Assembly (NCBI GenBank): GCA_017302835.1
Contig: JAFLCC010000008.1
Coordinates: 62,001-126,000, forward strand
Direction of reading: 5' to 3'
DNA from: Deltaproteobacteria bacterium
Lineage (GTDB): Bacteria > Bdellovibrionota > Bdellovibrionia > Bdellovibrionales > Bdellovibrionaceae
Length of the DNA: 64,000 nt
In this document: one piece after another, positions 1-7,969 of the stretch
How positions within the stretch are numbered: position 1 is the first letter of the stretch
Layout of the letters: every line of letters begins with the position of its first letter
The notes under the pieces: model-generated
Seen by the model: the letters and a program-made list of their open reading frames with translations, nothing else
Databases searched by the model: none
Told to the model about the DNA's origin: nothing
Translations under genes and position numbers: made by a program

Positions 1-271
1 ACAAAAAGATCAAATATTTATTGAGATTTATAAAGAGGAAGAAAAATCAGAAAATTTAAATTTTTTACAAAAAATTTCTATTCCAGAAAACAATGAAGGT
101 TCTTTAAGCAATAGGGGTGAGGTGACGAATTTAGGATTTGCTGACGTTGATAATGATTCGTTTATGGAAATTCTAGTACCTGTATTCAATTCAGAAATGG
201 TTCCAAGACTTTACACCTTTAAATATAACTCTGCAAATAGTACATTTGAACCCATGGGGGGCGCCCTCTAG
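1..271 (+). CDS. C-terminal fragment of an FG-GAP/VCBS-like repeat protein (partial)
   Basis: An open frame enters from the left edge (frame 2) and stops with TAG at 269-271, giving about 89 residues. The end carries the pattern FADVDNDSFMEILVP, which resembles the calcium-binding DxDxDG-type loop of FG-GAP/VCBS beta-propeller repeats, usually found in exported or surface proteins. Only the tail is visible, so start, signal peptide and full architecture are unknown. The stop codon lies within the foot of a hairpin (270-292), and the next gene, ftsE, appears to have its own promoter, so this gene probably ends a separate transcript. The family call is moderate and rests on one motif. Confidence 0.6.
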   Translation, partial: QKDQIFIEIYKEEEKSENLNFLQKISIPENNEGSLSNRGEVTNLGFADVDNDSFMEILVPVFNSEMVPRLYTFKYNSANSTFEPMGGAL

Positions 272-292
272 CCGTAACCCGGGGTTATGGCT
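270..292 (+). terminator. Stem-loop at the end of the FG-GAP-like gene
   Basis: The 9-bp arms AGCCGTAAC and GTTATGGCT (one G-U pair) flank a 5-nt C/G loop whose outer bases could pair further. It starts at the stop codon of the upstream gene. No T-run follows, so it may be a weak or factor-assisted terminator or an mRNA-stabilising hairpin. Confidence 0.45.
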
Positions 293-350
293 TGATCATG
301 TGAGAAAATCTAGACTAAAATTCAGAAGATGTATTTTTAACAGATCTAAT

Positions 351-379
351 TTTATTAATTTCAGTTTGAGACTTAGAAT
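351..379 (+). promoter_or_regulatory. Candidate promoter for the ftsE operon, leaderless geometry
   Basis: TTTATT (351-356), a 17-nt spacer and TAGAAT (374-379, 5 of 6 matches to TATAAT) end 6 nt before the ATG at 386. Transcription starting 7 nt after the -10 would begin at the A of the start codon. No Shine-Dalgarno is visible before this ATG. The -35 match is weak. Confidence 0.4.
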
Positions 380-385
380 AACAAG

Positions 386-1033
386 ATGATTGAATTTTCT
401 CATTTATACAAAACCTATCATCATCAAGTTCACGCATTGAAAAATATTTCATTTAATATAAGTTCTGGTGAGTTTGTTTTTTTAACTGGCCCTAGTGGTT
501 CTGGAAAATCAACCCTCTTCAAAATGATAAATGGATATGAAGCACCTACTTCTGGAAATGTAAATGTGGCTAACTACGATGTGGCTAAGTTAGGCGAAAA
601 AGATATCCCCTATTTTCGACGAAAATTGGGAATCGTTTTTCAGGATTTTAAACTTTTATATGATAAAACGGTAATGCAAAATATTTCTCTGCCTTTGATC
701 GTTCAAAAATATTCTGACTCCTATGTAAGAAAAAGAGTTCATGATGTTTTAGATTTGGTGGGGCTTTCTCATAAAAAGGAACAATATCCAGAATATCTTT
801 CTGGAGGAGAACAGCAACGCACGGCCATCGCTAGGGCCATCGTACATCAACCAGGAGTTTTAATCGCTGATGAACCAACGGGAAATTTAGACCCAGAAAT
901 GAGTCAGCATATTATTGATGTCTTTGAAAAAGTATGTGCTCAAGGAACAACTGTATTTATTGCGACTCACGATCTAGAAATGGTAAAAAAAAGAAATAAA
1001 AGGGTTTTGCAAATTAAAGATGGTTGTCTATGA
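386..1033 (+). CDS. ftsE: Cell-division ABC ATPase FtsE
   Basis: This 215-residue ABC ATPase is the cytoplasmic half of FtsEX, which couples ATP hydrolysis at the division septum to activation of periplasmic peptidoglycan hydrolysis. The Walker A GPSGSGKST is at residues 35-43, the signature LSGGEQQR at about 138-145, the Walker B VLIADEP at about 158-164 followed by TGNLDP, and the switch His in ATHD near 195. Length is typical for FtsE. Its stop overlaps the ftsX start (ATGA at 1030-1033), and an EnvC-like gene follows, the classical FtsEX-EnvC arrangement. No ribosome binding site precedes the ATG; a -10-like hexamer lies 6 nt upstream. Confidence 0.93.
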   Translation: MIEFSHLYKTYHHQVHALKNISFNISSGEFVFLTGPSGSGKSTLFKMINGYEAPTSGNVNVANYDVAKLGEKDIPYFRRKLGIVFQDFKLLYDKTVMQNISLPLIVQKYSDSYVRKRVHDVLDLVGLSHKKEQYPEYLSGGEQQRTAIARAIVHQPGVLIADEPTGNLDPEMSQHIIDVFEKVCAQGTTVFIATHDLEMVKKRNKRVLQIKDGCL

Positions 1034-1914
1034 ACTATAAGACGCAAAAAACGTTTTTAAGATTGACCACCGTATTAATTTCCACAGCTGGTCTATCTTT
1101 GGTTTTGAGTTTTTATATAGTATTTAAAAATATAAATAATATTATTGTTACCTGGGGTGAAGCTGAAAAAGTTACGGTCTATTTTGATTCAGAAGCATCG
1201 AGCCAAAATATAGAAAATGGTAAACAAAAAATAGAAGCAATGAAAGATGTTCTGAGTGTTAACTTAATTACCAAAGAAGCTGCTATTCAAGAGTTCAAAG
1301 CGCAAATGGGTGGTTATATTAAAGATATCAAAAAAGATATAGATCTGGTTCAAATTATTCCCAGTTATCTGGAAGTCACGATAAAATCTGGCGAATCTCT
1401 TGAGGAAACGATTCAAAAAATAAATAAATTATCAAAAAAAATCGAGGCATTAGATTTTGTGGAAGAAGTTTTTTACGGCTCTATTTGGATAGAAAAATAT
1501 GCAAAAATTATTGAGTACCTATCAAGCATGGCGGGATTTATTGGATTCATATTGATGTGCACGACTTACTTTGTAATTTCAAATTTAATAAAAACAAATT
1601 TATTTCAGAGAGCTAAAGAGATTGAAGTTCTTGAAATGATTGGAGCAACCAAATCCTTCATTCGAAAACCATTTTTAATTGAAGGAGTTTTAATGAGTTC
1701 TATCGCCGGATCTCTGGCGGTGATGATCATAGGATTGGTGATTTATTTTATTAACATTAAATTCGCTTCACAGATTAGTTTTTTTAAAATGGAGCCAGTT
1801 TTTAAATTTATTACCTTTAAAGAGGTTAGTGTTTTTATGATCATTTCCATGGGAATAGGACTTGGTGCTTCCTATCTAAATTTGATTCGTTTCAGATGGA
1901 ACTCTGAAAGATGA
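1030..1914 (+). CDS. ftsX: Cell-division membrane protein FtsX
   Basis: This is the permease-like partner of FtsE, about 294 residues. One N-terminal membrane segment (about residues 15-40) is followed by a large periplasmic domain containing the FtsX extracellular-domain pattern around VTVYF, then three C-terminal membrane segments with the conserved cytoplasmic RAKEIEVLEMIGA loop. FtsX relays the ATPase cycle to EnvC in the periplasm. The ATG at 1030 was chosen because it forms an ATGA overlap with the ftsE stop. The next gene begins by the same kind of overlap (1911-1914), so translation of the operon is probably coupled. Confidence 0.92.
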   Translation: MNYKTQKTFLRLTTVLISTAGLSLVLSFYIVFKNINNIIVTWGEAEKVTVYFDSEASSQNIENGKQKIEAMKDVLSVNLITKEAAIQEFKAQMGGYIKDIKKDIDLVQIIPSYLEVTIKSGESLEETIQKINKLSKKIEALDFVEEVFYGSIWIEKYAKIIEYLSSMAGFIGFILMCTTYFVISNLIKTNLFQRAKEIEVLEMIGATKSFIRKPFLIEGVLMSSIAGSLAVMIIGLVIYFINIKFASQISFFKMEPVFKFITFKEVSVFMIISMGIGLGASYLNLIRFRWNSER

Positions 1915-3026
1915 TAAAATGGACCATATTTTATCTTTTTTATTCATTTACGTCTCAAGGAGAAGAAAGAGTAAATCAATTATATAACTCAACTAAAAGT
2001 AAAATTGAAGAACTTGATAGAAAACAAGATCAAATTGTGAATGCACTCATTAAAATTAACATTAAAACAAAAAAAATGACTTATGAAATAGATAAATTAG
2101 CGAAAGAAAAAGAGTTATTGGAAATAGGTTTAGAGAAAAACATTCAAGAGATCAAAGAAATTTCGGCTAAAATGTCAGAAACAAGAAAAGAATTTGTTAA
2201 TAAATTTAAAATGTTAAACAGGTTTAAGGGCGAAGATATTTTGAAAACGGCGCTGATGTTTCCTAAATTATCTCAGATAGAGAAAAATGCAAAAATGATG
2301 GGGTTAATTGCTGCAAATGATATTATTTCAATACAAGAATACTTTGAGGGAAAAGCAAAGTTGAAAGAAAAAATCCTCTTCTCAAAAAAAAAAATTGTCG
2401 ATTTAAATACGATAACTAAAGACATAGAACAAAAAAAATTAAATTTGGAGTCTGAATATAAAAGCAAAACTAGTTTTCTAGAAAAAATTAAAAAATCAAC
2501 ATTATTTAGTCTTTCTCGCTTAGAAAAATTTAAAAAAAACAAGAAGGATTCCAATTTGAATGATTCGGGTGTGTTGGATTTTTTAACGAGTGAGTCTTTA
2601 GCAGAAAAAAAGGGAAAGATCCTAAGTCCCATAGAGGGTCGAATCATTGAAACCTATGGCTATCAAGAAAAGGAAACAAACGCCTATTTAAATAATTCAG
2701 GCGTATTTGTTTCAGCAAGCGAAAATCAGCCGGTTAGATCCATCTATCAGGGTCTTGTTATTGAGGAAGGCTTCGTAAATGGGTTGGGAAATTTTATTAT
2801 CATTGATCATGGTGACAATTACTATTCGGTCTATGGCAATATTAAAAAATTAAGCATTAAAAAAGGTGATAGATTAAAAACAGGTCAGATACTGGCCAGT
2901 ATTGATCATCAGTATATCGATAATCAACTTGGATTGTATTTTGAGTTAAGACATTATTCGAAAGTATTAAATCCACAAAACTGGATCGGGGGATGGAATG
3001 AAGAAGTTCAAACAAGAAGTCGGTAA
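1911..3026 (+). CDS. envC: EnvC-like murein hydrolase activator with degenerate LytM domain
   Basis: This 371-residue protein has a short hydrophobic N-terminus (weak signal peptide), a long charged coiled coil (about residues 20-190) and a C-terminal LytM/M23 domain. The LytM fold is recognisable (IDHGDNYYSVYGNI, GDRLKTGQILA, YFELRH), but the zinc ligands of active M23 enzymes are missing: the first His/Asp motif reads NNSGVF, the HxH site is lost, and HLHFE is replaced by GLYFE. EnvC of Escherichia coli is likewise inactive and acts by switching on amidases. It directly follows ftsX and overlaps ctpA by 29 nt. The likely role is a FtsEX-controlled amidase activator in the periplasm. Confidence 0.85.
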   Translation: MIKWTIFYLFYSFTSQGEERVNQLYNSTKSKIEELDRKQDQIVNALIKINIKTKKMTYEIDKLAKEKELLEIGLEKNIQEIKEISAKMSETRKEFVNKFKMLNRFKGEDILKTALMFPKLSQIEKNAKMMGLIAANDIISIQEYFEGKAKLKEKILFSKKKIVDLNTITKDIEQKKLNLESEYKSKTSFLEKIKKSTLFSLSRLEKFKKNKKDSNLNDSGVLDFLTSESLAEKKGKILSPIEGRIIETYGYQEKETNAYLNNSGVFVSASENQPVRSIYQGLVIEEGFVNGLGNFIIIDHGDNYYSVYGNIKKLSIKKGDRLKTGQILASIDHQYIDNQLGLYFELRHYSKVLNPQNWIGGWNEEVQTRSR

Positions 3027-4368
3027 TAAAAAATGGTGGATGATAGGCATAACAAGTTTGGTCTTTTTATTTTTAGCGAGCCAAGCTCAAGAAAGATATA
3101 CGGAATTGCAAAACTTTAGCAAGGTACTAAATTTAATCCAACAATACTATGTGGAAGAAGTGAACACTAAAAAACTAATTCAGGGAGCAATCAAAGGAAT
3201 GCTAAAGGAGTTAGATCCTCATACAAGTTTCATGGCTGCGGATGTATTTAAAGAATTTGAATCAGAGACTTCAGGTGAGTTTGCTGGTTTGGGTGTTGAA
3301 ATGACCATACAAAATGGAATCTTGACAATTATTTCGCCGATCGAAGACACTCCCGCTTGGAATGCGGGAGTGAAGGCTGGGGATAAGGTCATTGCCATCG
3401 ATGGAAATTCGACGAAAGGACTTTCCCTTGTAGAAGCTTCTCAGCTGATAAAAGGGAAAAATGGCAGCAAGGTCATTTTAAAAGTAGTGAGAGATAAAAC
3501 TCCTGAACCGATAGATATCTCTATCACTCGAGCTCAAATTAAAATCAAATCGATAAAATACACGAATTTAGAAGACGGATTTGGCTATATTAGAATTACA
3601 AGTTTTATAGAAAACTCAGCTAAGGATCTTGAGAAAGCCATAGATAAACATCTCGAAAAAAATAAAAAAATAGAAGGAATTATCATCGATCTCAGAAGAA
3701 ATCCTGGTGGTTTATTAGAACAAGCCATAAAAATTAGCGATATGTTTTTAAAAGAGGGAGTCATTGTTAGCACGATTGGACGTAACAAAAGTGAAAAAGA
3801 AGTCTCTTATGCCAGCAAGAAAGGAAAATATACTGATTTTCCACTCATCATTTTAGTTAATGAATACTCGGCCAGTGCAAGCGAAATTGTATCAGGGGCC
3901 CTTCAAGATAACAAAAGAGCGCTTATCGTTGGCGAAAGAACTTTTGGTAAAGGTTCTGTACAATCCATTGTGAAGCTGCCAGATGGAAGCGGGTTAAAAT
4001 TAACGGTAGCAAGGTATTACACGCCGAGTGGTATCTCTATACAAGCAGAAGGAATTAAACCTGACATTGAAATAGAAGATGTAGAAGTCGAACAGTTTAC
4101 TAAAGCCTTGGTTAAACAAAAAATTTCAAGAGAAAAAGATATTCAAGGTCATTTAAAAGGCGATCGAGAGAAAACAGATTCTGAATCTAAATCCAAGAGT
4201 GATTCTGAAGAAGGCTCAGCAAGTCCCTTAGCTTGGTGGAACAATGTCGCTTCATCAAAAGAAGAAACTCTTTCTCCAAAACAAAAACTTTTAAAAAGTG
4301 ATTATCAAATCTATCAGGCCTATAATTACATTAAAACCTGGAAGACCTTAAAACTTTTAAATAAATAA
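2998..4368 (+). CDS. ctpA: Carboxy-terminal processing protease (S41, PDZ domain)
   Basis: This 456-residue S41 protease has an N-terminal membrane anchor or signal segment (about 14-30), a PDZ domain (about 85-170, with the GEFAGLGVEM and GVKAGDKVIAI motifs) and the tail-specific protease domain. The Ser-Lys dyad is visible as the Ser in the SASASEI segment and the Lys in GERTFGKGS. A low-complexity Ser/Lys/Asp linker near residues 385-410 precedes the C-terminus. It overlaps the envC-like gene, placing it in the ftsEX-envC operon. Periplasmic Ctp proteases trim or degrade envelope proteins, often peptidoglycan hydrolases; that role here is inferred from context. Confidence 0.92.
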   Translation: MKKFKQEVGNKKWWMIGITSLVFLFLASQAQERYTELQNFSKVLNLIQQYYVEEVNTKKLIQGAIKGMLKELDPHTSFMAADVFKEFESETSGEFAGLGVEMTIQNGILTIISPIEDTPAWNAGVKAGDKVIAIDGNSTKGLSLVEASQLIKGKNGSKVILKVVRDKTPEPIDISITRAQIKIKSIKYTNLEDGFGYIRITSFIENSAKDLEKAIDKHLEKNKKIEGIIIDLRRNPGGLLEQAIKISDMFLKEGVIVSTIGRNKSEKEVSYASKKGKYTDFPLIILVNEYSASASEIVSGALQDNKRALIVGERTFGKGSVQSIVKLPDGSGLKLTVARYYTPSGISIQAEGIKPDIEIEDVEVEQFTKALVKQKISREKDIQGHLKGDREKTDSESKSKSDSEEGSASPLAWWNNVASSKEETLSPKQKLLKSDYQIYQAYNYIKTWKTLKLLNK

Positions 4369-4748
4369 TCAGGGATTACGTATATAACTCAACTCTTCGT
4401 TCTCGTCGGTCGGACTCCCTGCGACTTGGCTTTGCTTGCTAAATAAATAAATCTATTTTTTGATGAGCCCTTTAGTCCAGCGCTCCCTGCGACTGTTCAT
4501 TCTTCTATAGAAAATCATCAATATGAAAGTCTTGAGAAAGTTCATCTTTTGTCTAGGAAAAATTTGTCTGTGACGATGGCTTAGGAAAAAAATTCCATTT
4601 TATTTCAAAAACTATACTCATGTCCCGTTAATTCTCGATCAAAATACCCCGTATAAAGGTGCACAGACGCACACAAGGTCCGATCCAAACGATAGGGAAA
4701 AGACCAAGGTGCTAAAACAATAACAATACCTTAACGGAGGGTAAACAA
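4369..4748 (+). other. Non-coding leader region upstream of flagellin
   Basis: There are 380 bases without a convincing gene between ctpA and flagellin. It contains two copies of a 12-mer (4415-4426 and 4483-4494), a TATAAA hexamer at 4652-4657 that could be a -10 element (no good -35), and a strong ribosome binding site (AACGGAGGG, 4733-4741) 7 nt before the flagellin ATG. I found no clear sigma-28 (GCCGATAA) or sigma-54 (GG-N10-GC) match. Confidence 0.5.
4415..4494 (+). repeat. Two direct copies of CTCCCTGCGACT
   Basis: The 12-mer occurs at 4415-4426 and 4483-4494, 68 nt apart, in the gap before flagellin. It is more GC-rich than its surroundings. Function unknown; it may be a small dispersed intergenic repeat or paired binding sites. 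Confidence 0.4.
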
Positions 4749-5582
4749 ATGGGAATGAGAATCTCGACAAACATCGCGGCTGTTAACGCACAAAGAAATT
4801 TAGTTACCAGTCAAAAAACAATTCAAAAATCGATGCAGCAGTTGGCTTCTGGAAGCCGAATAAATATCGCTGCTGACGATGCAGCTGGACTAGCCATATC
4901 AGAGGGCTTAAAGGCCCAAGCAAGATCAGCGGGGCAAGCAAGAAGAAATGCGAATGATGGAATTTCAATGATTCAGACAGCGGAAGGCGGTTTGAATGAA
5001 ATTTCAAATATTGTTGTCAGATTGAGAGAGTTAGGAATGCAATCAGCCTCTGATACTGTTTCTGACACGGAAAGAGGATTTTTAAACAAAGAAGTCACTC
5101 AGTTAAAAAGTGAAGTTCAAAGATTGGCCAATGTGACAACCTGGGGTAAAACTAAATTGTTAGATGGGTCGACTCAGACTTTTGATTATCAAGTCGGGCT
5201 TTATCAGGACCCACAGAACAGTATTATTTCTTTTGTCGCTTCGGACAATGTGGCTACTTTAGATGGTTTAGATATTGAGGGCATTGATTTCTCATCAAAA
5301 CGAGGAGCACAGGATGGTCTTGAAAATTTAGATAATGCCCTAACCAAAGTAAATGGCATGAGATCAAATCTTGGAGCTTTGCAAAACAGATTGAACTCCA
5401 CTTCTGATAACTTATCTGTTCAGGAAGAAAATATTCTTTCAGCAAATAGTCGAATCAGAGATACAGATGTGGCAATGGCGTCATCGGAAATGGTTCGAAA
5501 TAATATTCTATTGCAGGCAGGTACCGCCACCTTGTCTCAAGCAAATCAAGTAAATTCATTAGCTCTTAAACTTATCGGTTAA
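4749..5582 (+). CDS. fliC: Flagellin
   Basis: This 277-residue flagellin consists almost only of the conserved D0/D1 helices that pack the filament core. The N-terminus begins MGMRISTNIAAVNAQRNL with SGSRINIAADDAAGLAISE, and the C-terminus has SRIRDTDVA and ends ANQVNSLALKLIG. The hypervariable outer domain is nearly absent, which is common in short flagellins. A strong Shine-Dalgarno (GGAGGG) lies 7 nt before the ATG. It is a single-gene unit: long leader upstream, hairpin terminator directly downstream, and trigger factor on the opposite strand. Other paralogues, if any, lie outside the window. Confidence 0.97.
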   Translation: MGMRISTNIAAVNAQRNLVTSQKTIQKSMQQLASGSRINIAADDAAGLAISEGLKAQARSAGQARRNANDGISMIQTAEGGLNEISNIVVRLRELGMQSASDTVSDTERGFLNKEVTQLKSEVQRLANVTTWGKTKLLDGSTQTFDYQVGLYQDPQNSIISFVASDNVATLDGLDIEGIDFSSKRGAQDGLENLDNALTKVNGMRSNLGALQNRLNSTSDNLSVQEENILSANSRIRDTDVAMASSEMVRNNILLQAGTATLSQANQVNSLALKLIG

Positions 5583-5613
5583 CCCATAACTGATAAGATT
5601 GTTCTCCGTTACT

Positions 5614-5649
5614 GGCACAAGTAAAGCAAGGACTTGAATTACTTGTGCT
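5614..5649 (+). terminator. Flagellin terminator hairpin
   Basis: A perfect 10-bp stem, GCACAAGTAA (5615-5624) with TTACTTGTGC (5639-5648), plus a flanking G-U pair, encloses a 14-nt loop that contains a further CAAG/CTTG pairing. It is followed by ATTTT. Its position 30 nt past the flagellin stop, facing the convergent trigger factor gene, fits a terminator. Confidence 0.7.
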
Positions 5650-5698
5650 GGATTTTAACAGATTGCTGATGAGAGATATACAAATTATGAGAAGTAAT

Positions 5699-7015
5699 TT
5701 AGTTTTCTTCTTCCTTGAGTTGCTCTTTAGTCATTTCTTTAACTTTTACAGTTTCCATTAACTTACCTAAAACTTTTTCTTCAGTGATTTGATAAGTTAA
5801 ACGGCTCATTGTTTCCTCTTTGGAATAAAATTCTTTTATTCTCGATTCATCAATTCCAGTTTGAGCTGCATATTCTGCAAATTTCTTGTTTATATCAGCT
5901 TGAGTGCAAAGAAGTTCATATTTTCTTCCTATCGCATCAACGAGAAAACTTGATTGAATCATTTCGGCGGCTGTCTTTTCAAAATCTTTGTCCCATTTTT
6001 GAATATATTCACCCATTGAATCGGGTGCCATTCCCTGTTGTTCCATTCTTTTTTTAAAATCCTCAATTAAAGAATTTTTTTGTTCTTTTAATAAAGAACT
6101 TGGAACTTCCACTGGATTTTCCTTTACCAGAGTTTTCAGAAGTCTGTTTTTAAAGGCATCTTCAACTTGTTTTTTTTCAGAAGCTTCTAGATCGGACCTA
6201 ACAACTTTCCGAAACTCTTCAACTGAATTGACCCCAGTGCCAGAAGCTTTAATAAATTCATCGTTAATTTCTGGAAGGACTTTTGATTTTAATCCAAGTA
6301 GTTTAACTTTGAAAATAACTTCTTTTCCTTCCAAATCTTTAGAATGATAGGGAGTTGGAAACCGAAGAGTTAAACTTTTTTCATCGAGGATATTCATTCC
6401 CACAATGCCTTCCTCGAAACCTTCAATAAATTGATGAGAACCAAGTTCCAGCAAATGCCCTTCACCAGCACCTCCATCTAAAGGTTTGTCATCAACAAAT
6501 CCATTGTAATTGATAACAGCGGTGTCTCCTAGCTGGGCAGGTCTGCTATCAGTGATATCTTGTAGGATGGCTTTCGCTTTTCTCATTTTTTCAAGCGTGG
6601 TATCAATTTGTTTTTCATCAAAAGTATAAATTTCTTTTTCGACTTCTAAATTTTCGTATTTTTTCAAATTAACTTCAGGACGAATATCGAAAATGGCTGA
6701 AAAATTAAATTCCTTTTCTTCATGAAGGTCATCAAATTCAAATTCAGGATAGGAGATAGGCTCTAGCTTATGTTCAATGAGAGCTTTCGAATAGTGTTTT
6801 TGAATGAGGTCTTGCATTACATCCTGTTTCACCTTGCTGTTATACATACTTTTAATAGAGCTTAAGGGGGCTTTGCCTTTTCTGAAACCTTTAAGAGTGA
6901 CTTCTTTTTGAATATCATTAAAAATACGATCAAAACTTGTTTGGACTGTTGCGAGAGGTACTTCAATAGTTAATTTTCTTTGCAGAGGGGATAGTTTTTC
7001 GACATTAGATTTCAT
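5699..7015 (-). CDS. tig: Trigger factor (ribosome-associated chaperone)
   Basis: This is a ribosome-bound peptidyl-prolyl isomerase/chaperone of about 438 residues. The N-terminal ribosome-binding domain contains the signature GFRKGKAP (residues 44-51); a central FKBP domain follows (about 155-245, with GDTAVINYNGFVDDKPLDGG and GFEEGIVGM), then the helical C-terminal chaperone arms. The ATG at 7015 is preferred over a GTG one codon upstream because an AGGAG lies 9 nt before the ATG. In many bacteria clpP and clpX follow tig; here flagellin lies downstream on the opposite strand, so that linkage is broken. Confidence 0.95.
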   Translation of the reverse strand: MKSNVEKLSPLQRKLTIEVPLATVQTSFDRIFNDIQKEVTLKGFRKGKAPLSSIKSMYNSKVKQDVMQDLIQKHYSKALIEHKLEPISYPEFEFDDLHEEKEFNFSAIFDIRPEVNLKKYENLEVEKEIYTFDEKQIDTTLEKMRKAKAILQDITDSRPAQLGDTAVINYNGFVDDKPLDGGAGEGHLLELGSHQFIEGFEEGIVGMNILDEKSLTLRFPTPYHSKDLEGKEVIFKVKLLGLKSKVLPEINDEFIKASGTGVNSVEEFRKVVRSDLEASEKKQVEDAFKNRLLKTLVKENPVEVPSSLLKEQKNSLIEDFKKRMEQQGMAPDSMGEYIQKWDKDFEKTAAEMIQSSFLVDAIGRKYELLCTQADINKKFAEYAAQTGIDESRIKEFYSKEETMSRLTYQITEEKVLGKLMETVKVKEMTKEQLKEEEN

Positions 7016-7111
7016 CACTTAGGACTCCTAGAAATAAGGTTGCTTTTAAGTTCGTGAATACTAGGAGAGAGACCTCGGAAAATCAAGCATTTAAAGTGAA
7101 AAGGATTGCAA

Positions 7112-7969
7112 ATGCAAAAAATTATATTTGTTACAGGCAAAGGGGGCGTGGGGAAGTCATCCTATGCTGCAGTTCTTGCGCAAAAATATGCAATCCAGGG
7201 GAAAAAGACCTTACTTGTCGAGCTGGGTGACCAAAGTTTCTATAAAGAATTTTTTTCATTGGAAAAGGTAGAATATACCCCCTTACAACTTTCTCATAAC
7301 TTGGATATTTCCTTGTGGTCAGGAAAAGACTGTTTAAAGGAATATGCGCTCTATTTGTTAAAATCAGAAATGCTGTATAAATTATTTTTTGAAAACAAGA
7401 TCTCTAGAACTCTTATTCAAATTGCTCCCGGACTCTCAGAATTGGCTATACTCGGAAAAATTACGGCAGGTCCACGAAATCATGGGCCACCAACATCACA
7501 TGAAGTGATTGTTGTTGATAGCTACTCAACGGGGCATTTTTTGGCTTTACTGAAGGCTCCAAAGGGGCTTTCAGAAATTATAAGATTTGGACCCATGGGC
7601 GAACAAAGTCGAAGTATTTTTAACTCCCTTTTGAATCCAGAAATATGTCAATACCACATTGTTACCTTGGCGGAGGAGCTGCCCTATTTAGAAGGTATGG
7701 AATTGTATGAAGAAATTGAAAAATTAACAAAAATGAAACCGAAACTTATTTTTAATAGAGTTATTGAAACAAACTTAAAGGAAAAGGATTTCTTAGAAGA
7801 ATTTAAGTTAAATGATTTTCATAGATATATTAAATCAATACTTCAAAATCAGGAAAATTATTTTACTCAGACGAATCTGCAAAAAATAGAATTTGTCATT
7901 TTACCTCTGATATTTCAATCTAACCCCTTTGAGTTTATAAAAAGTCTAGCTCAAGAGGTGAATCTTTGA
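7112..7969 (+). CDS. ArsA/GET3-type ATPase, first of a pair
   Basis: This 285-residue deviant P-loop ATPase has Walker A GKGGVGKSS at the N-terminus. The switch II region, usually DTPPTGH, reads DSYSTGH. Members of this family (ArsA, Get3) dimerise around two ATP sites. The second family member starts inside its stop codon, so the pair may form a heterodimer in place of the fused two-half ArsA. The ATG at 7112 has an AAGG 7 nt upstream; a TTG at 7106 is less likely. Substrate is unknown: there is no arsenic gene nearby, and the neighbours are a lipoprotein and a glutathione-pathway enzyme. Confidence 0.75.
   Translation: MQKIIFVTGKGGVGKSSYAAVLAQKYAIQGKKTLLVELGDQSFYKEFFSLEKVEYTPLQLSHNLDISLWSGKDCLKEYALYLLKSEMLYKLFFENKISRTLIQIAPGLSELAILGKITAGPRNHGPPTSHEVIVVDSYSTGHFLALLKAPKGLSEIIRFGPMGEQSRSIFNSLLNPEICQYHIVTLAEELPYLEGMELYEEIEKLTKMKPKLIFNRVIETNLKEKDFLEEFKLNDFHRYIKSILQNQENYFTQTNLQKIEFVILPLIFQSNPFEFIKSLAQEVNL

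Noticed and set aside
2273-2647. A 124-codon minus-strand ORF inside the envC-like gene
   Set aside because: It is antisense to a well-supported coding sequence, is rich in Phe/Ser as expected from the complement of Lys/Glu codons, and has no family features.
4652-4694. Possible sigma-28 promoter for flagellin (TAAAGG with CCGATCC)
   Set aside because: The spacing between the two elements is about 22 nt in place of about 15, and the -10 part matches poorly.
5613-5627. TGGCAC with GG-N10-GC, resembling a sigma-54 promoter
   Set aside because: It lies in the flagellin terminator stem, has AAGC in place of TTGC, and would direct transcription only into the antisense of trigger factor.
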